From Adiantum capillus-veneris (lineage: Eukaryota; Streptophyta; Polypodiopsida; Polypodiales; Pteridaceae): a stretch of 64,000 nucleotides of DNA. The notes under the pieces are model-generated. The model was not told the DNA's origin. It worked only from the letters and a program-made list of their open reading frames with translations, and did no database searches. Numbering within the stretch: the first letter of the stretch is position 1; every line of letters begins with the position of its first letter. Positions 22,655 to 34,448 of this stretch are shown here, piece after piece. The position numbers were made by a program, and so were the translations under genes. Where the stretch lies: assembly GCA_014529385.2 (NCBI GenBank), contig CM043949.1, positions 148,593,850 to 148,657,849 of the forward strand, given 5' to 3'.

Positions 22655-22659
22655 ATAGA

Positions 22660-23265
22660 ATAAAATCTTGACCTCAAAACTCACCTTAGCGATCTAGAGG
22701 CACGGTTCGATTCCATGGCCGATCTCGCCAACAACAAGGTCAAGAAAGTCGAAGCAAAGGTGTCCCAAGCTCACTCGGTAACCATTGCCAAGGTGTAGAC
22801 TTGTGTGACAATGGAGCTTTGCGAATAATGACTACAGGAAGAGAACGTCCTCAAGGTCTGGATCGGTGGGCTGCTCTCACCATGGTGCACCACCAAGGAT
22901 ACCCTTGAAGAAACACTAATAAATCCAATGACATTATTCAACCAATAAACATCAAGCCAAAAACCATCTCTTGGATCAATGATACACAGAAGCATGTGCC
23001 ACCCGAGCATTGTGTTCTCACTTTCAAGGATAAGGAGGAACAAATTAAACTGCTATGCCAATCGCACGTGCTCAAAGGAACAAAAGGTATGGATCACTGA
23101 GGAACTTACCATAAATCAGCTCAACAGTAAAAAACTTGAACTTAAGAAAGTTCCTGAAGCCTTGCAAGCATGGTAAATGGGGCGTCTACATAGGTGGTAA
23201 AGCCATCATCTAGGAGTTTTGAACTCCTAAAGGGGCTCCCTCCTCACCTAACTCCCCCTAGGCTT
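22660..23265 (+). pseudogene. LINE ORF1-like remnant
   Basis: Conceptual pieces in order: a short heptad-like region (LEARFDSMADLANNKVKKVE), an RRM-like stretch (EENVLKVWIGGLLS), then HVPPEHCVLTFKDKEEQIK, ITEELTINQLNSKKLELKK and GKWGVYIGGKAII, with several stops and frame changes. Coiled coil, RRM-like core and C-terminal domain is the layout of L1-type ORF1 proteins. The C-terminal part matches the remnant at 10611-10674 plus 21444-21669. No reverse transcriptase remnant is seen nearby. Confidence 0.45.
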
Positions 23266-23780
23266 TTCGGTCTTCGGATTCACCCCATCATAACATTGTG
23301 TCTCTTGGAGCTTTATGTCCACTAGTAGCAGTGCTCTATCTCTTGGAGAATTATGTATGTAGTTTCCATCGATTTGCACTTTGCACACCCATCTAACTCG
23401 AAAATTACTACTCTCTTAAGTACCCCTTCAGGTTTTAACTTATTCAACATTTTCCTCCTTGCAAGAAGTCAAAAGATTCTTGATCCTAGGTAGAAAATCT
23501 AGAGATTTAAAAAAACAAAGCAAGAATGCATCCTTGAGATCTTTGAAAAAGGTACACACAACCCTTAGAGGATGGAAGGGGTAGTCAACACCAATAGAAG
23601 AGAAGCCAAGTGGAGAGGTCGAGAGTAGGCTATAAACAAAAGGCCATCTATTTTCAAGAGTATGAATGTGGCTGGTGGGCCAAATGCAAGGCAAGGAACA
23701 TGCCCATACTGGGATAACACAACAAAATGCATGCCTGCATGTGGGACTTACATCCTTCATTGTTGTGAGAAATGAAAAGA

Positions 23781-23812
<32 letters not shown>

Positions 23813-24061
23813 GTGTGTGTGTGTGTGTGTGCACCTGTCTCTCTCTTTGCATCTCCTAGTCTTAGCTGGGAACCAAAACTTGTCAAGAATGTGAGATAAA
23901 GAAATAGGGTGTAATATCTTCCAAACCTACCTGTTGAAATCCCACGGCAAGAAAGATGAACATGTACACTGACAAGTGACTATTAAAACATGGATGTCCC
24001 TACAATTATCCTTGTTTTCTCATTCATGTGCATGTACACACACACACACACTTATATATAT
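23266..24061. other. Intergenic sequence with a (CT)n/(GT)n tract
   Basis: No coding sequence is supported. A (CT)n tract at 23781-23808 is followed by (GT)n at 23811-23831. A (CA)n and a short TA tract (24040-24061) form the left flank of the first CACTA element. Confidence 0.6.
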
Positions 24062-24124
24062 CACTACAAGAGGCTCTTCATATTAGCGACGCTCACACAA
24101 CGACGCTCAAAAAAAAATTTCCCG

Positions 24125-24180
24125 GCGTCGCTATGAGCGTCGCAAATTTACAAATAAATTTGCGACGCTCATAGCGACGC
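24125..24180. repeat. Perfect 26-bp stem hairpin in the CACTA 1 left end
   Basis: 24125-24150 and 24155-24180 are exact inverse complements with the four-base loop CAAA. The stem is made of GCGTCGCTATGA subterminal motifs. Confidence 0.97.
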
Positions 24181-24301
24181 TTATAGCGACGCTCATAGCG
24201 ACGCCGGCTGGGGTAAAAAAATAACCGAGCGCGCCCAAAAACTCAGATCTCAGATCTGAGTTTTTCGGCGCCCTCAAGCAAGGAGCAGGTAACGCTCTCC
24301 C

Positions 24302-24305
<4 letters not shown>

Positions 24306-24336
<31 letters not shown>

Positions 24337-24342
24337 CTTCTC

Positions 24343-24371
<29 letters not shown>
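24306..24371. repeat. (CT)n and (CA)n tracts in the CACTA 1 left arm
   Basis: (CT)n at 24306-24332 and (CA)n at 24343-24371. Confidence 0.95.
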
Positions 24372-24375
<4 letters not shown>

Positions 24376-24550
24376 AGAGGAAGGAGAGCCAGGTATGCTC
24401 CTTTCCTCTCCTCATTCTCATGTTCCCTTCCCCTCTTTCTCTCTCCCTCTCTCACACACACACATACACACACACACATAGTGTTTTTGAGAGAGAGAGA
24501 GAGAGAGTACAAACAAAAACAAAAACGCACACTCACATACATAAACAAAG

Positions 24551-24780
24551 AATGCACACACACATTGAGAGAGAAAAAGAGAGAGAGAGCATGCATAAAC
24601 AAAAAACGCACGCATTGAGAGAGGAAAAGAGAGAGAGAGCATGCATAAACAAAAAACGCACGCATTGAGAGAGGAAAAGAGAGAGAGAACATGCATAAAC
24701 AAAAAACGCACACATTGAGAGAGGAAAAGAGAGAGAAAACATGCATACGATCCAAAAAAACGCACACACATTGAGAGAGA
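24551..24780. repeat. 50-bp tandem minisatellite
   Basis: Four to five units of exactly 50 bp (CATGCATAAAC landmarks at 24590, 24640, 24690 and 24740), built of a GA-rich half and an ACAAAAAACGCA half. Open frames across it are artefacts of the repeat. Confidence 0.93.
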
Positions 24781-25720
24781 AAGAGAGAGAAACTAATTTA
24801 ACGTCGTAGGAAACTAATTAAAATTAAAAGACCTAAAGATCTAGCCGACGAGAAGTTGAACTGAAGACCTATTATTCAAGAGGGAAATGGCATAATCAAT
24901 CTATCATACTTGGCATGGGTGATAGAAAGGTTATACCATTTATCTCTTTTTATTGGCACATACATCCACACACGCGCACACACACAAGAAGAAGAGAGTT
25001 ATAACGTCGTAGGAAACTATCTTAAAAGACGTTAAAGATTAGGTTATATGTAGACTTACATTAAATTAGATTTAGGTTTATTTTTAACTAGATTTACATT
25101 TATTTAAGCTAGATTTAGATTTACGTTATATGAGATTAGATTTAGGTCTGCATAGACTGCGATGCCTGCATGAAGCGGGTGAAGAAAGCCCTCAATGGAA
25201 TATAGGGTATTGCTGCCTTCACTCATGGTGGGCTCCGTCGATCCAAAAGTACTGGTGAAATGTCTTCAGAAGATAGGGAAGAAGGTGGATCTTCAGGGCG
25301 GCAAGAGTCACTACATCCCCGACACAATGACCATCTAGACAACCTCTAGTCATTAGACTTACGTTAAATTAGATTTAGCTTTATTTTTAGTTAGATTTAC
25401 GTTTATTTAGATTTACGCTTATTTACGTTAGATCGAGTCCACGCAAGAATTACTTACGGTTTAGGGTTTAGAGTTAGACGAACAGTGAAAAGATCTACTG
25501 TGAAAAGATGTTAAGATGAAGTGAAGTGCTACAGCTAGAGAAGAGGCAAAGGGATTTTGTCCACTACATGCAGTATCATGTAGACGTGGGTGTGTAGATT
25601 TCTTGTACCCACAAATATAGGTATTGACCAATAAAGACGAGATTATAACCCGGTGGTTCTGATCTCCGTGCACCTCTAGACCGAGGTGTGCGGGGATTGG
25701 ACATGACTAGAGAATGTGAG

Positions 25721-25723
<3 letters not shown>
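24781..25723. other. Left arm of CACTA 1 upstream of the transposase gene
   Basis: No gene is seen. Two internal echoes: ACGTCGTAGGAAACTA at about 24801 and 25003, and T-rich GATTTACATTTATTTA-like blocks at 25065-25140 and 25360-25430. Confidence 0.6.

Positions 25724-25784
<61 letters not shown>
25724..25784. repeat. (GA)n microsatellite just upstream of the transposase gene
   Basis: About 60 bp of uninterrupted GA, ending 65 bp before the transposase ATG. In plants such tracts can bind GAGA-type factors (general knowledge). Confidence 0.95.
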
Positions 25785-25787
<3 letters not shown>

Positions 25788-25849
25788 GACGAAGAATGCC
25801 AATAGAATATTAAATTTGTTGTCCAGGTTATAAGTTTTTTATCCTCATT

Positions 25850-28800
25850 ATGAGTAGCGACGAGGATGTGGGACCGTCCAACCGAAACACCTATCTCTCA
25901 ACGAGGGTCTTATGTCCTTGTAATCAATGCAAGCATGCTGTGCGACGGACAAGACGTGTTTCTTTGCAGCACGTTCGCGAATTTGGCGAGTTCGATCCAT
26001 CTATTATAGATCGAGTTGTTGCCAATTATAACTCGTCGGACTCTGACGCTGGCCAGCAAGCAGCAATCTTGCAACCCAATAGACGTGTTCGCAGGCGCTT
26101 TGGTCAAGCAGCATATGTGAGGCCACAAGATGTAGCCTCTAACAGCTCGGGGGATGATCATGCAGAGCACATTCCCAACGAGGCAATGTTTGAGCCCGAG
26201 ATTGATGAAATGATCGAGACGATCATGGATTCAGAAAGGCTTATCTATGATGATATGAAAAGTGAAGCCGATACGTCATTGTATAATGGAGCACGTATGT
26301 CTAGATTGAAAGCACTCCTGGTTCTTCTCAACATGCAGGCAAAGTTTGGATGGAGTGACACTAGCGTCACAACGCTTTTCAGGTGATCTATTACAGTTAG
26401 TTTACTTTAATAGAACTCTAAATGTATAATGATCTGATAGATTTTTACACGACTGTATCATATTTTTATGTTGTGTAGATTGTTGAAAGAGCACATACTA
26501 CCAGCTGACAATGTGATGCCAGATTCCCGAGATGAAGCAAGAAAGATTTTGCGAAACTTGGGATGGATTACAATTCTATCCACGCTTGTCCTAATGACTG
26601 CATTCTTTTCAGAGGGGATACACAGACATGGAGAAGTGTCCGAAATGTGATTCCGAAAGATATCGAGTAGATCTCCACGGGACAAAAATTCCACAAAAGG
26701 TTTTGCGACATTTTCCTTTGCTTCCTCGCATCAAGCATTTTTCGAATGTAAGTCCATGGCCGCCCTAGCATCATGGCATGAGGAGAATAAATCTTCGGAT
26801 GGTGTGCTACGAATTCCTGCAGATTGCGCAGCCTGGAAACATATAGATGGAACATGGTCGGATTTTGCCAGGGAAGCTCGAAATTTGCGCTTAGGCCTGG
26901 CTATGGATGGCGTAAATCCATTTGGTCAAAGATCAACATCTTACAGTGTATGGCCCGTTGTCATCGTCAACTACAACATTCCCCCGTGGTTGACTACGAA
27001 GAAGGGGCACCTATGGCTAAGCTTGATTGTGCCAGGGCGATATAAAGTGGGGAATATGGATGTGTATCTTCGTCCACTATTGGAAGAGCTACAACAATTG
27101 TGGATTGGCATAGAGGTGGTGGATATGAGCCGACACACAGGACGACGGATTGCTTTGATCAGAGGCATTCTAATGTGGACCATGCATGACTATCCCGGGC
27201 TAACAGAATGCTCAGGTGATCTATTGACACTCCTCACTCAGACACTGTAAATATTGTTTTTTCCCATAGTTGATCTATTATCATGTGTATACATGCAGGG
27301 CTTCAAACAAGCGGATACAGAGCATGTGTCACATGTGGACCTAGACTGAATGCACGTAGGGCACCCTCACTGAAGAAGCAAATCTACGAAGGTCATCAAG
27401 CGTATCTTCCAGAGAATCATGTGTTACGCGACGGCTTTTTGGGAAGAGAGCCACCAAGGATGTCTGCACAAGCATGGTTAGAGCAGAAGGAGATGTGCGA
27501 TGACGGATTGCCTCCAGGGATGAAGAGACTATCTCTATGGTACGAGTTACCATACTGGCCCCGACTCATGATCAATCACTTGCTCGATCCAATGCACATA
27601 TTCAAGAATGTGGGTAATCTACTATGGGACCATTTGACCGGCAAGAAAGATACTTTGGGAGCCAGAGTTGACCTTAGAAATGTGGATCGTATGGAGCAAT
27701 ATTGGCCGCAAACAGCGTCTGATGGATCGATAAAACTCCCTAAAGCACCATGGATTTTCACAGGAGCCCAAGAACGCAAAGTAAAAGAGGCCATTCGATC
27801 TTTGCGGACCCCCACTGGCGTAATGCACTCGCTCCAAACATGTTTTACTAAAGAAGGAAAGCTTACCGGTTTGAAGTCACACGATTGGCATAAAATGTGT
27901 CAGGTACGTTCATAGTGGACTTTAATATCATTGCATAAAATGTGGACTTTAATATCATTGCTGCACATACTTTACAGTTTATTTTACCGGTTGCCATTGA
28001 GGGATGTTTGTCTCTCGACATCCGTAACACAATCTACAAACTTGCAAAGCTGGTGCAATGGATCTCACAAAAGGAGATCAACGTAGACTCCATACCATTC
28101 GCCAAACTAAATGCTGCGGAGCTTGTGTGCATGTTTGAGAAACATTTTCCTACTACAATGCTAACCATTCAGGTGCATCTTCTTGTTCACATAGTTGATG
28201 AGGTGGAAATAGCTGGCACAGTTCATTCCAGATGGATGTTCTTCTTAGAGCGTTTCATGAAAACGCTTAAGGGATATGTGCGTCAAAAGGCACGTCCGGA
28301 GGGTAGCATGGCAGAAGGTTGGTTGGTATCAGAGTCCCTAGTGTACATTGGAGAGTGGCTAGACGGATTTGATAAATCCCGGGACACGCTATGGCGAACC
28401 ATAGATGATGAGCGCATATCTGGGATTGTCATGTGCAATCTCGGTGTTGAGAAGAAGATGACGGAAGATCTAGAGGCTAAAATCAACCGATTTTGCATGC
28501 TTCACAATCCAGTGATGCAAAAGTGGATTTCACAATATGAGGATGCAAAGCAAGAGCGACAAAGGGCACGAATCGAGTGGAGACGGGGAAGACGACCACC
28601 GATGCACTATCCAGCGGTTCTGGAGAGCCTACCAACCTTCATGAGCTTAAGATGGTTGCACAACCAATTGAAAAGCGCACAACAATGCGGTGACGAAGTG
28701 ACTGAAGAAGAGTGGGAGTACTCTCGGGGTTGCGCGACCAAGGTAAGTTTGCAATGTACGACTAGCAAGTGACTTTATTTATAAACGTTTGAACGGCCAC

Positions 28801-29574
28801 TCATAATCTTTGTTCGTTGTAGTATAAGTCATACACAGCAGCATGGTGTAAAGGTCGACATTTTAGGGTGGAACGAATCGACAAAAAGCGTTTTACTCAA
28901 GATTGTGGAATCATGGCAAAATTTGAACAGTCTAGTCGACGACGTTCCTCTGATGCAGATCCTGTGGTGGCGGAACTCACTTACTTCGGCACGCTGCAAG
29001 AGATTTTGAGGATCGATTACAGAGGATTTTTTGTCGACTTGTTCGACGTGCAATGGTTCAAGATAATCATGGAGGGTCGCAACGCTACTGTGCGTAGAGG
29101 AGAGTCTGGTTTTCTTGAGGTGGATTCTACTAAGAAATGGACTGACCTAAGAGACACTTTCGTACTACCCGAGCATTGTGAACAAGTAAGTATGTAAATA
29201 GTTAACATCCCCCTTTTACAAGTTATGTGCTTGAAAGCTCTCATGTAAGTTATGTGGCTCTGGCAGGTATATTTCATCCTACAAAGTCTACATCAAACTG
29301 GTGGTACGTCATAGAGGTAGCCCCTCGTAGTGCAAGGACGTATGAAGGCTACCATGTGCCAATCACAACGACATCAATGGAGGAGATCAGAGAAGATGCT
29401 CAATCAGAAGCCGCTGCGGTGGTGCCAGACGAGCATCAAGATGCTACTACTCTATATGGGGTGCATGCAGAGGAGCTACAAAATGAAACAGAGGATATGT
29501 GTTTAAACGGAGAGCTCTATATAGATATAGGAAGTTATGCTGAGTTATGCGAGGATGAGAGAGAGATCTCTTAA
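25850..29574 (+). pseudogene. CACTA tnp2-type transposase gene, six exons, frameshifted
   Basis: Proposed exons: 25850-26382, 26479-27215, 27299-27903, 27978-28742, 28823-29185 and 29267-29574. All junctions are GT-AG and the phases fit. Exon 1 has a short Transpos_assoc-like region (LCPCNQCKHAV) and the MSRLKALLVLLNMQAKFGW motif. Exon 2 begins the tnp2 catalytic domain (CPNDC, then WKHIDGTW, then MWTMHDYPG). Exon 3 has LLDPMHIFKNVG. Exon 4 holds DUF4218 (VAIEGCL, then GTVHSRWMFFLERFMKTLKG). Exon 5 holds DUF4216 (TYFGTLQEILRIDY). The enzyme would cut and rejoin element ends in the nucleus. Single-base shifts near 26560, 26630 and 26750 and at the start of exon 6 break the frame, so I call it a pseudogene. 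The exons otherwise read well, so decay is recent or partial. Confidence 0.85.
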
Positions 29575-29846
29575 AGCCACAAATATTGTATTTGAACAAT
29601 TTTGCTCCGTGTTGTAAAAGCTCTGGCTCTCTAAGTACCTTCCATGGTGTATAACGCTCTTTTCTACTCGCGCTCACATCTTTTGATTGAAAATTCTGAG
29701 TTTTCGACTTGCCTCTTCTATCACTCGATTCATTGCGTCATTGTATTTATATGCGTCATTACGTCATTGTATTTAATGGTCTTTGCGTCATTGTCTACTC
29801 TATTCATTCAATATTAAGTTTAAATATTCGTGTGTTTAATGCAGGT

Positions 29847-31160
29847 ATGGATGATGAGGAGTTTCTTTCTTCTTTGTCACCGCAGCAGAGACAGTGGTAC
29901 GTGGAGCGTCATCGCTCTGGCGCATCATCGCGCGTTCCTACACCATCCGCATCTCCCTCTCTTTCGGAGCATTCGGCGCGCTCCGAAGCTTCGGCGTCGA
30001 CGAGACGAGCTTCACACTCGTCTAGACACCGGCGCTCTAGTGGTGGCGGTGGCGGTTGTTGTGGGGATTCCGCCACCGATGCCTCCACACCGCCTCGTGT
30101 TCGACGAGGCTCTTTACCCTCCCCTTCTTTGCCCGCCCCCACACCAGCCACAGCATCGCCATCTACGCCAGGTTTTGCACGGCTGACTGTTCCTAGAAGC
30201 TACACACCTCTACCTACTCCGCCAGGAGCCACCCCACTCGACACTCCTCGCTTCGGGGCCCAGACGCCGGTGGAGACACCTGACGTCCGTACCCCCATCG
30301 ACACGCCGCTAGAGACCCCTGCCGGGACACCCAGGTTCACGCGTCACCGGCCAGAGGGCTTGCCTTACTCCGTCGACATCAGCGGCGGCATCATCATGGA
30401 TGATGACGGCAAGAAGGTGATCTCGCGCATGCGTGGTCTTTGCTCTCAGCTGTTTAGACACTATATACTAAACAAATGGAGTGAAGTACCAAGTGATTTA
30501 AAAAACACAGTCATCAGCATACTTCATGATGAGTTTCCCGTTCCAACACGGGATCAGCGCTTCAATGAAGACCTGATGAAGATTCGAATGCGCGAATACT
30601 GCAAACACAAGCGTTCCGAAGTGCAAAAAGCAATCAAGAATGGGTGGAATAGGCCAGATTGGCTGGCCAAAGAAGATTGGAAGAATGCGAAGAAAGCAGC
30701 GCGCGAGAATCCCGACAAGTGGAAGCAACAAAAGGATGCAGCCAGAGCGCGAGTAGAGGCAGGGAGCTCGCACCACTTGGGGAGCGGTGGATGGGCATCA
30801 TTTGAGGCCGATTTTGTAAGTCTTTTCACATTGCTCTTTATGCATGTTCGATAGTTTAGGGTTTATGAGTTTTTTAGTTCTAACATAATGAAATCTTTGT
30901 ATGTTTTGACAGTGGTCGATGACAGGACGTGATCCCACACCGTACGAGCGCGAGTACGCAGGCAGGAAGGGCTTAAACGCCCTGATGGACATTCTCAGTT
31001 CTCGCGGCGGCATGGTTAGTATTAGGGTTTACTCTTTTTTATTTTTTGTATTGTTTTATAAATGTCGTTATATGTTTATACTTACTGAAAGCTGTCTTAT
31101 TGTCTTTTTTTGCAGAATCCGACAGATACGCCGCTTGGACGCGATGAGACGTCTGACTAG
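29847..31160 (+). CDS. CACTA second gene, Transposase_24-like, three exons
   Basis: Exons 29847-30815, 30913-31014 and 31116-31160 join in phase 0 with good GTAAGT/GTTAGT donors and AG acceptors, giving 371 residues with no stop. The N-terminal 180 residues are rich in Ser, Pro, Thr and Arg, with SPTP/TPLDTP-like repeats, and probably disordered. The core from about residue 185 (MDDDGKKVISRMRGL, then QLFRHYILNKWSEVP, then WNRPDWLAKEDWK) and the SHHLGSGGWASFE motif match the plant Ptta/En/Spm Transposase_24 family. Members are thought to act like TnpA, binding the subterminal repeats. The ATG follows an acceptor-like TTTAATGCAG, so an untranslated first exon or a link to the upstream gene is possible. 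It is the only intact multi-exon reading in the window. Confidence 0.82.
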
Positions 31161-31253
31161 ACGACGTCAGTTTAGCCGTAGCTAGATAGCATTAGTTTAG
31201 GGTTTCTCATAGCTTATGTATCATGAGACGGATTTTATACGTCTTTTTGAACC

Positions 31254-31440
31254 ATGTATATTATTACATTTGTCACCGCAGTTCCTTTTGCCAATCAATT
31301 CTTTATGCCTATGATGTTGTACAATTGTCATTATTACATTTGCCAATCAATTCATTTTGCCTATGATGTGTACAATTGTCATTATTACATTTGCCAATCA
31401 ATTCATTTTGCCTATGATGTGTACAATTGTCAATTTTGCA
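31254..31440. repeat. 51-bp tandem repeat, about 3.5 units
   Basis: Units carrying ATTACATTTGCCAATCAATT and CCTATGATGTGTACAATTGTC recur just downstream of the second CACTA gene, possibly in its 3' UTR. Confidence 0.92.
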
Positions 31441-31575
31441 AACAATGCGTCTTGTGAGTGACTATTTTGGGTCTATTATCTACCTTTGCACTTTTTTTAA
31501 AAAGTGAATCAAGTACAATATGGTTGATGGGTGGCAGGGCATTCAATGCCCTGCCACCAAAAAAATATTCTCTCG

Positions 31576-31830
31576 GGCGTCGCTATAAGCGTCGCTATTT
31601 ATGGCTCTGTAGCATCGCTATGAGCGTCGCTATAGTCTTTTGTGTAAACGTCGCTATAAGCGTCGCTATAGGCGTCGCTATATGCGTCGCTATATAGCGA
31701 CGCTCATAGCGACGCATATAGCGATGCCTATAGCGACGCTTATAGCGACGCTCTCGTAGCGACGCTCGTAGCGACGGTTTTAGCGACGCCGGGGGTTATA
31801 AAAACCCAATGTATTTCCGTCGCTAACAGC
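31576..31830. repeat. Right subterminal repeats of CACTA 1 with a large inverted fold
   Basis: About 16 copies of GCGTCGCTATA or its complement. They run in one orientation to about 31695 and in the other after it, so the array folds back on itself (31645-31750 is the densest part). Confidence 0.92.
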
Positions 31831-31856
31831 GTCACAAGAGCACACAACCTCTTGTA

Positions 31857-31859
<3 letters not shown>

Positions 31860-31947
<88 letters not shown>
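31860..31947. repeat. Compound microsatellite (TA)n(GA)n
   Basis: About 36 bp of TA then about 52 bp of GA. CACTA 1 inserted within its TA part: the remaining (CA)n...TATATAT lies at 24036-24061 on the other side. Confidence 0.95.
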
Positions 31948-31951
<4 letters not shown>

Positions 31952-32507
31952 GTTGAAACCTCTTATTACCTAATAGGAGGACCCGGGAAAGAGACCTACT
32001 AGACTTGAGGTATTGCATCCAAGGAGTAAGCTACAATGTACTATCAAGGAGGAGAAATGGTAGAAATGGTGTCTGTGGATCAAGGCTACATTTGATGAAG
32101 ATGGGAGTAGATTGGGTAGGAGTAGGGGTGCAATCATTTAGATATCCATTCTCTCAAAGCTCAAGGTCAACCCACTCAACTATAGCTGATGGAAACAATG
32201 CAGTAGGTGACCATTAAAATAATGAGTGATTCAAGGTCCCAAGGTAGTAGTCTATGCACCGAGTGGGAAAGTCAATATGACCTTGCATTGTTGTAGCTCT
32301 TAGATGGGATAAACTTTGTCACAAATCCATGTAAATGTATCCATTTGGAGTTAGAAAGACACTTTGTATTTGACTTATTTTGAATCCTTTAATTCAATTT
32401 CTACCTTAACCACAACAATTCAAGAAACTACACTTTGTGGTCTACTTTGCTCATGCACCTCTGTGTCGCTCTCTCTTTCTTCTTCTTCTTCTTCTTCTTC
32501 TTCTTCT

Positions 32508-32602
<95 letters not shown>

Positions 32603-32835
32603 TCTCAAGTAGATATTTGAGGTCTCTTGGGATTTTTTGTTTGATGTTGATATTGGGAAACATCTATATTGTGAATTTTCTAAACATTCATGGTTTGTAC
32701 ATGTAACATCACCACCTTCTTGCATCATCCTCACGACAAATTTTCTCCACGTCCTAAATGGGGGCCTTAAATTCCAACTAATTAGGGTTTAGTAGACCAA
32801 AAAAGTGAAAGTCATGCCCCAAGCTTCTTGAATTC

Positions 32836-32841
<6 letters not shown>
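31948..32841. repeat. Microsatellite-bounded repeat unit, copy 2
   Basis: This is the homologue of 9497-10380 in the same orientation, starting right after (GA)n and ending right before (CT)n. It carries an extra (TTC)n(CT)n tract (32477-32597) where copy 1 has (TG)n. The short frame at 32005-32217 corresponds to 9554-9772 with a 6-nt difference in length. No TSD found. Confidence 0.85.
32477..32597. repeat. (TTC)n(CT)n microsatellite inside repeat unit 2
   Basis: About 36 bp of TTC trinucleotides followed by about 86 bp of CT. Confidence 0.96.

Positions 32842-32918
<77 letters not shown>
32842..32918. repeat. (CT)n microsatellite, right edge of repeat unit 2
   Basis: About 77 bp of CT in the same position as 10381-10468 of copy 1. 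The (CA)n part seen in copy 1 is missing. Confidence 0.96.
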
Positions 32919-32921
<3 letters not shown>

Positions 32922-33016
32922 GCTGGTTTACAGAGCTCAATTTTTGAAGTACTCTAACCTACCTCGCATTGCTAGTAATAGGTCTCATATTCAAGACATG
33001 TCAACAAATGTCTGAG

Positions 33017-33120
<104 letters not shown>

Positions 33121-34448
33121 TTGCTAGAAGCATATTCCTTTTTTCGCCAGTTGTGGATAACCACCAAGCCTGTATATGTTGTCGTTTCATGGCATGTACA
33201 TAGTGTGAAATAAAAACATTCAACTCACTTTTGACACTTATCGATGCATGGAAATAAAATCAATAATGTACATATTGTGATATATGCTAAAGCGACTACT
33301 GCGGTCACTATCATGTATATACCTATCTGTGGAATCGTGGCCCTGGATCTGGCATCTTTGCGTGCTTTCCCACTTTATAAGATGTTTCATTTGGTTTGAT
33401 AATGTACATATTACAAGTTTCTCATGGTAGTCGTGGTGGCACAGTCATTTTGCCTATAAAGTCTGATGCGGACAAAAACTACCGAAAATAGCAACTAATA
33501 AGCATCATTGTAGAATTGCATGGAAAGTGACCCAAAATGGTATATTGATGAAAAATGATTCATATCTATGCTTATGCAAGTGATCCCAAAAGTTTAGGGA
33601 TTTTTCTAACTCCGTTTGGGGATTTTGGCATGAAAATTGGTCTTTGTTGGGTAAAAAATGAGCTGAAAATGGCCTAGTTTTGGTCCAAAGTGGAAAAATG
33701 GCCCAAACATTGACACCACATGTGGAATCTCCGCGGAGAAGAGAGAGAAGGTGGCTTCTTACTGGAAAAACCTGCAATTTTCTTCTACTGTGCAATAGGT
33801 TCCATGGTTGCCCAATCTATGTGTGCTGTAAGCTCGCCTCTCCACAATCTTGTATCTGAGCTTGTGAAGGAGTGAATTAGGGTTCCCCTTATCAAAATGG
33901 TTTGTGGGCTTCAACTTAGAAACTCTTAAATTTCTAAAATATCAGAAAATTGTCACCGTGAAGGTGGAAGCTCGAGCATTCCTTTCAATTGTTTGATGTT
34001 ACGACTATGTAATTGGGGGCGAGGCTACATGATACCATGAAAGAGGTTTGGGTTTTGATTGAGATTTTTTCTTGTATCAGCATTGAGGTTTCATAACTGA
34101 AACTTTAGTGTTTTAAATGTTCTTTTTAACTGAAATTGAATGTGATTTGGTGATCCTCTCATGATAATCTCAACTACAAAAACAAGCAAATTCCAAGTAC
34201 GATAGGAAAGAGGGTTTGTGACTTTGCTGTCATGAACGCTCTTAGATTTTTAGTCACCCTTAGAAAGAGGGTTGGTGATTTTACATAAGTGTTTTTTCTT
34301 AAAGTGTTTGTGACTCTCATCACAAATTCTCACAGTCAGAGATCCTGCAACTTCCCAGCTAGACCGCACACATTCCAACATTTCTGGTGAACCCAATGCG
34401 AAACTACTAAAGTGGGTGTTTGTGAATTGATCTAAACACTTTGTTAGC
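33121..34448. other. Sequence without recognised genes; possible retroelement leader
   Basis: No coding sequence is supported. The end (34370-34400) reads ATTCCAACA followed by TTTCTGGTGAACCC, which could be an LTR end and a PBS-like site just ahead of the gag remnant. I found no matching LTR elsewhere, so this is weak. Confidence 0.4.

Larger units (their letters stand above)
24062..31859 (+). mobile_element. Full-length CACTA (En/Spm) transposon, element 1
   Basis: The left end reads CACTACAAGAGG and the right end is its inverse, CCTCTTGTAGTG. The 3-bp target duplication is TAT on both sides (24059-24061 and 31860-31862), inside a TA tract. Subterminal arrays of GCGACGCTCATA/GCGTCGCTATA motifs occupy both ends (24084-24215 and 31576-31830), as expected for transposase-binding sites. 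Two genes lie in the same orientation: a tnp2-type transposase (25850-29574, frameshifted) and a Transposase_24-like gene (29847-31160, apparently intact). Length is 7798 bp. It could still be mobilised in trans because both ends look complete. Confidence 0.95.

Noticed and set aside
23440-23886. Minus-strand frame of 148 codons
   Set aside because: Partly microsatellite (Thr-His and Arg-Glu runs), no motif, no context for a gene.
25910-26170. Minus-strand frames opposite the CACTA transposase exons (several between 25900 and 29300)
   Set aside because: Shadows of the plus-strand exons, which have splice sites and domain motifs.
33121-34400. 5' LTR for the gag remnant at 34449
   Set aside because: A plausible LTR end and PBS-like bases were seen at about 34378, but no second LTR or TG start could be matched, so it is mentioned only in the region note.
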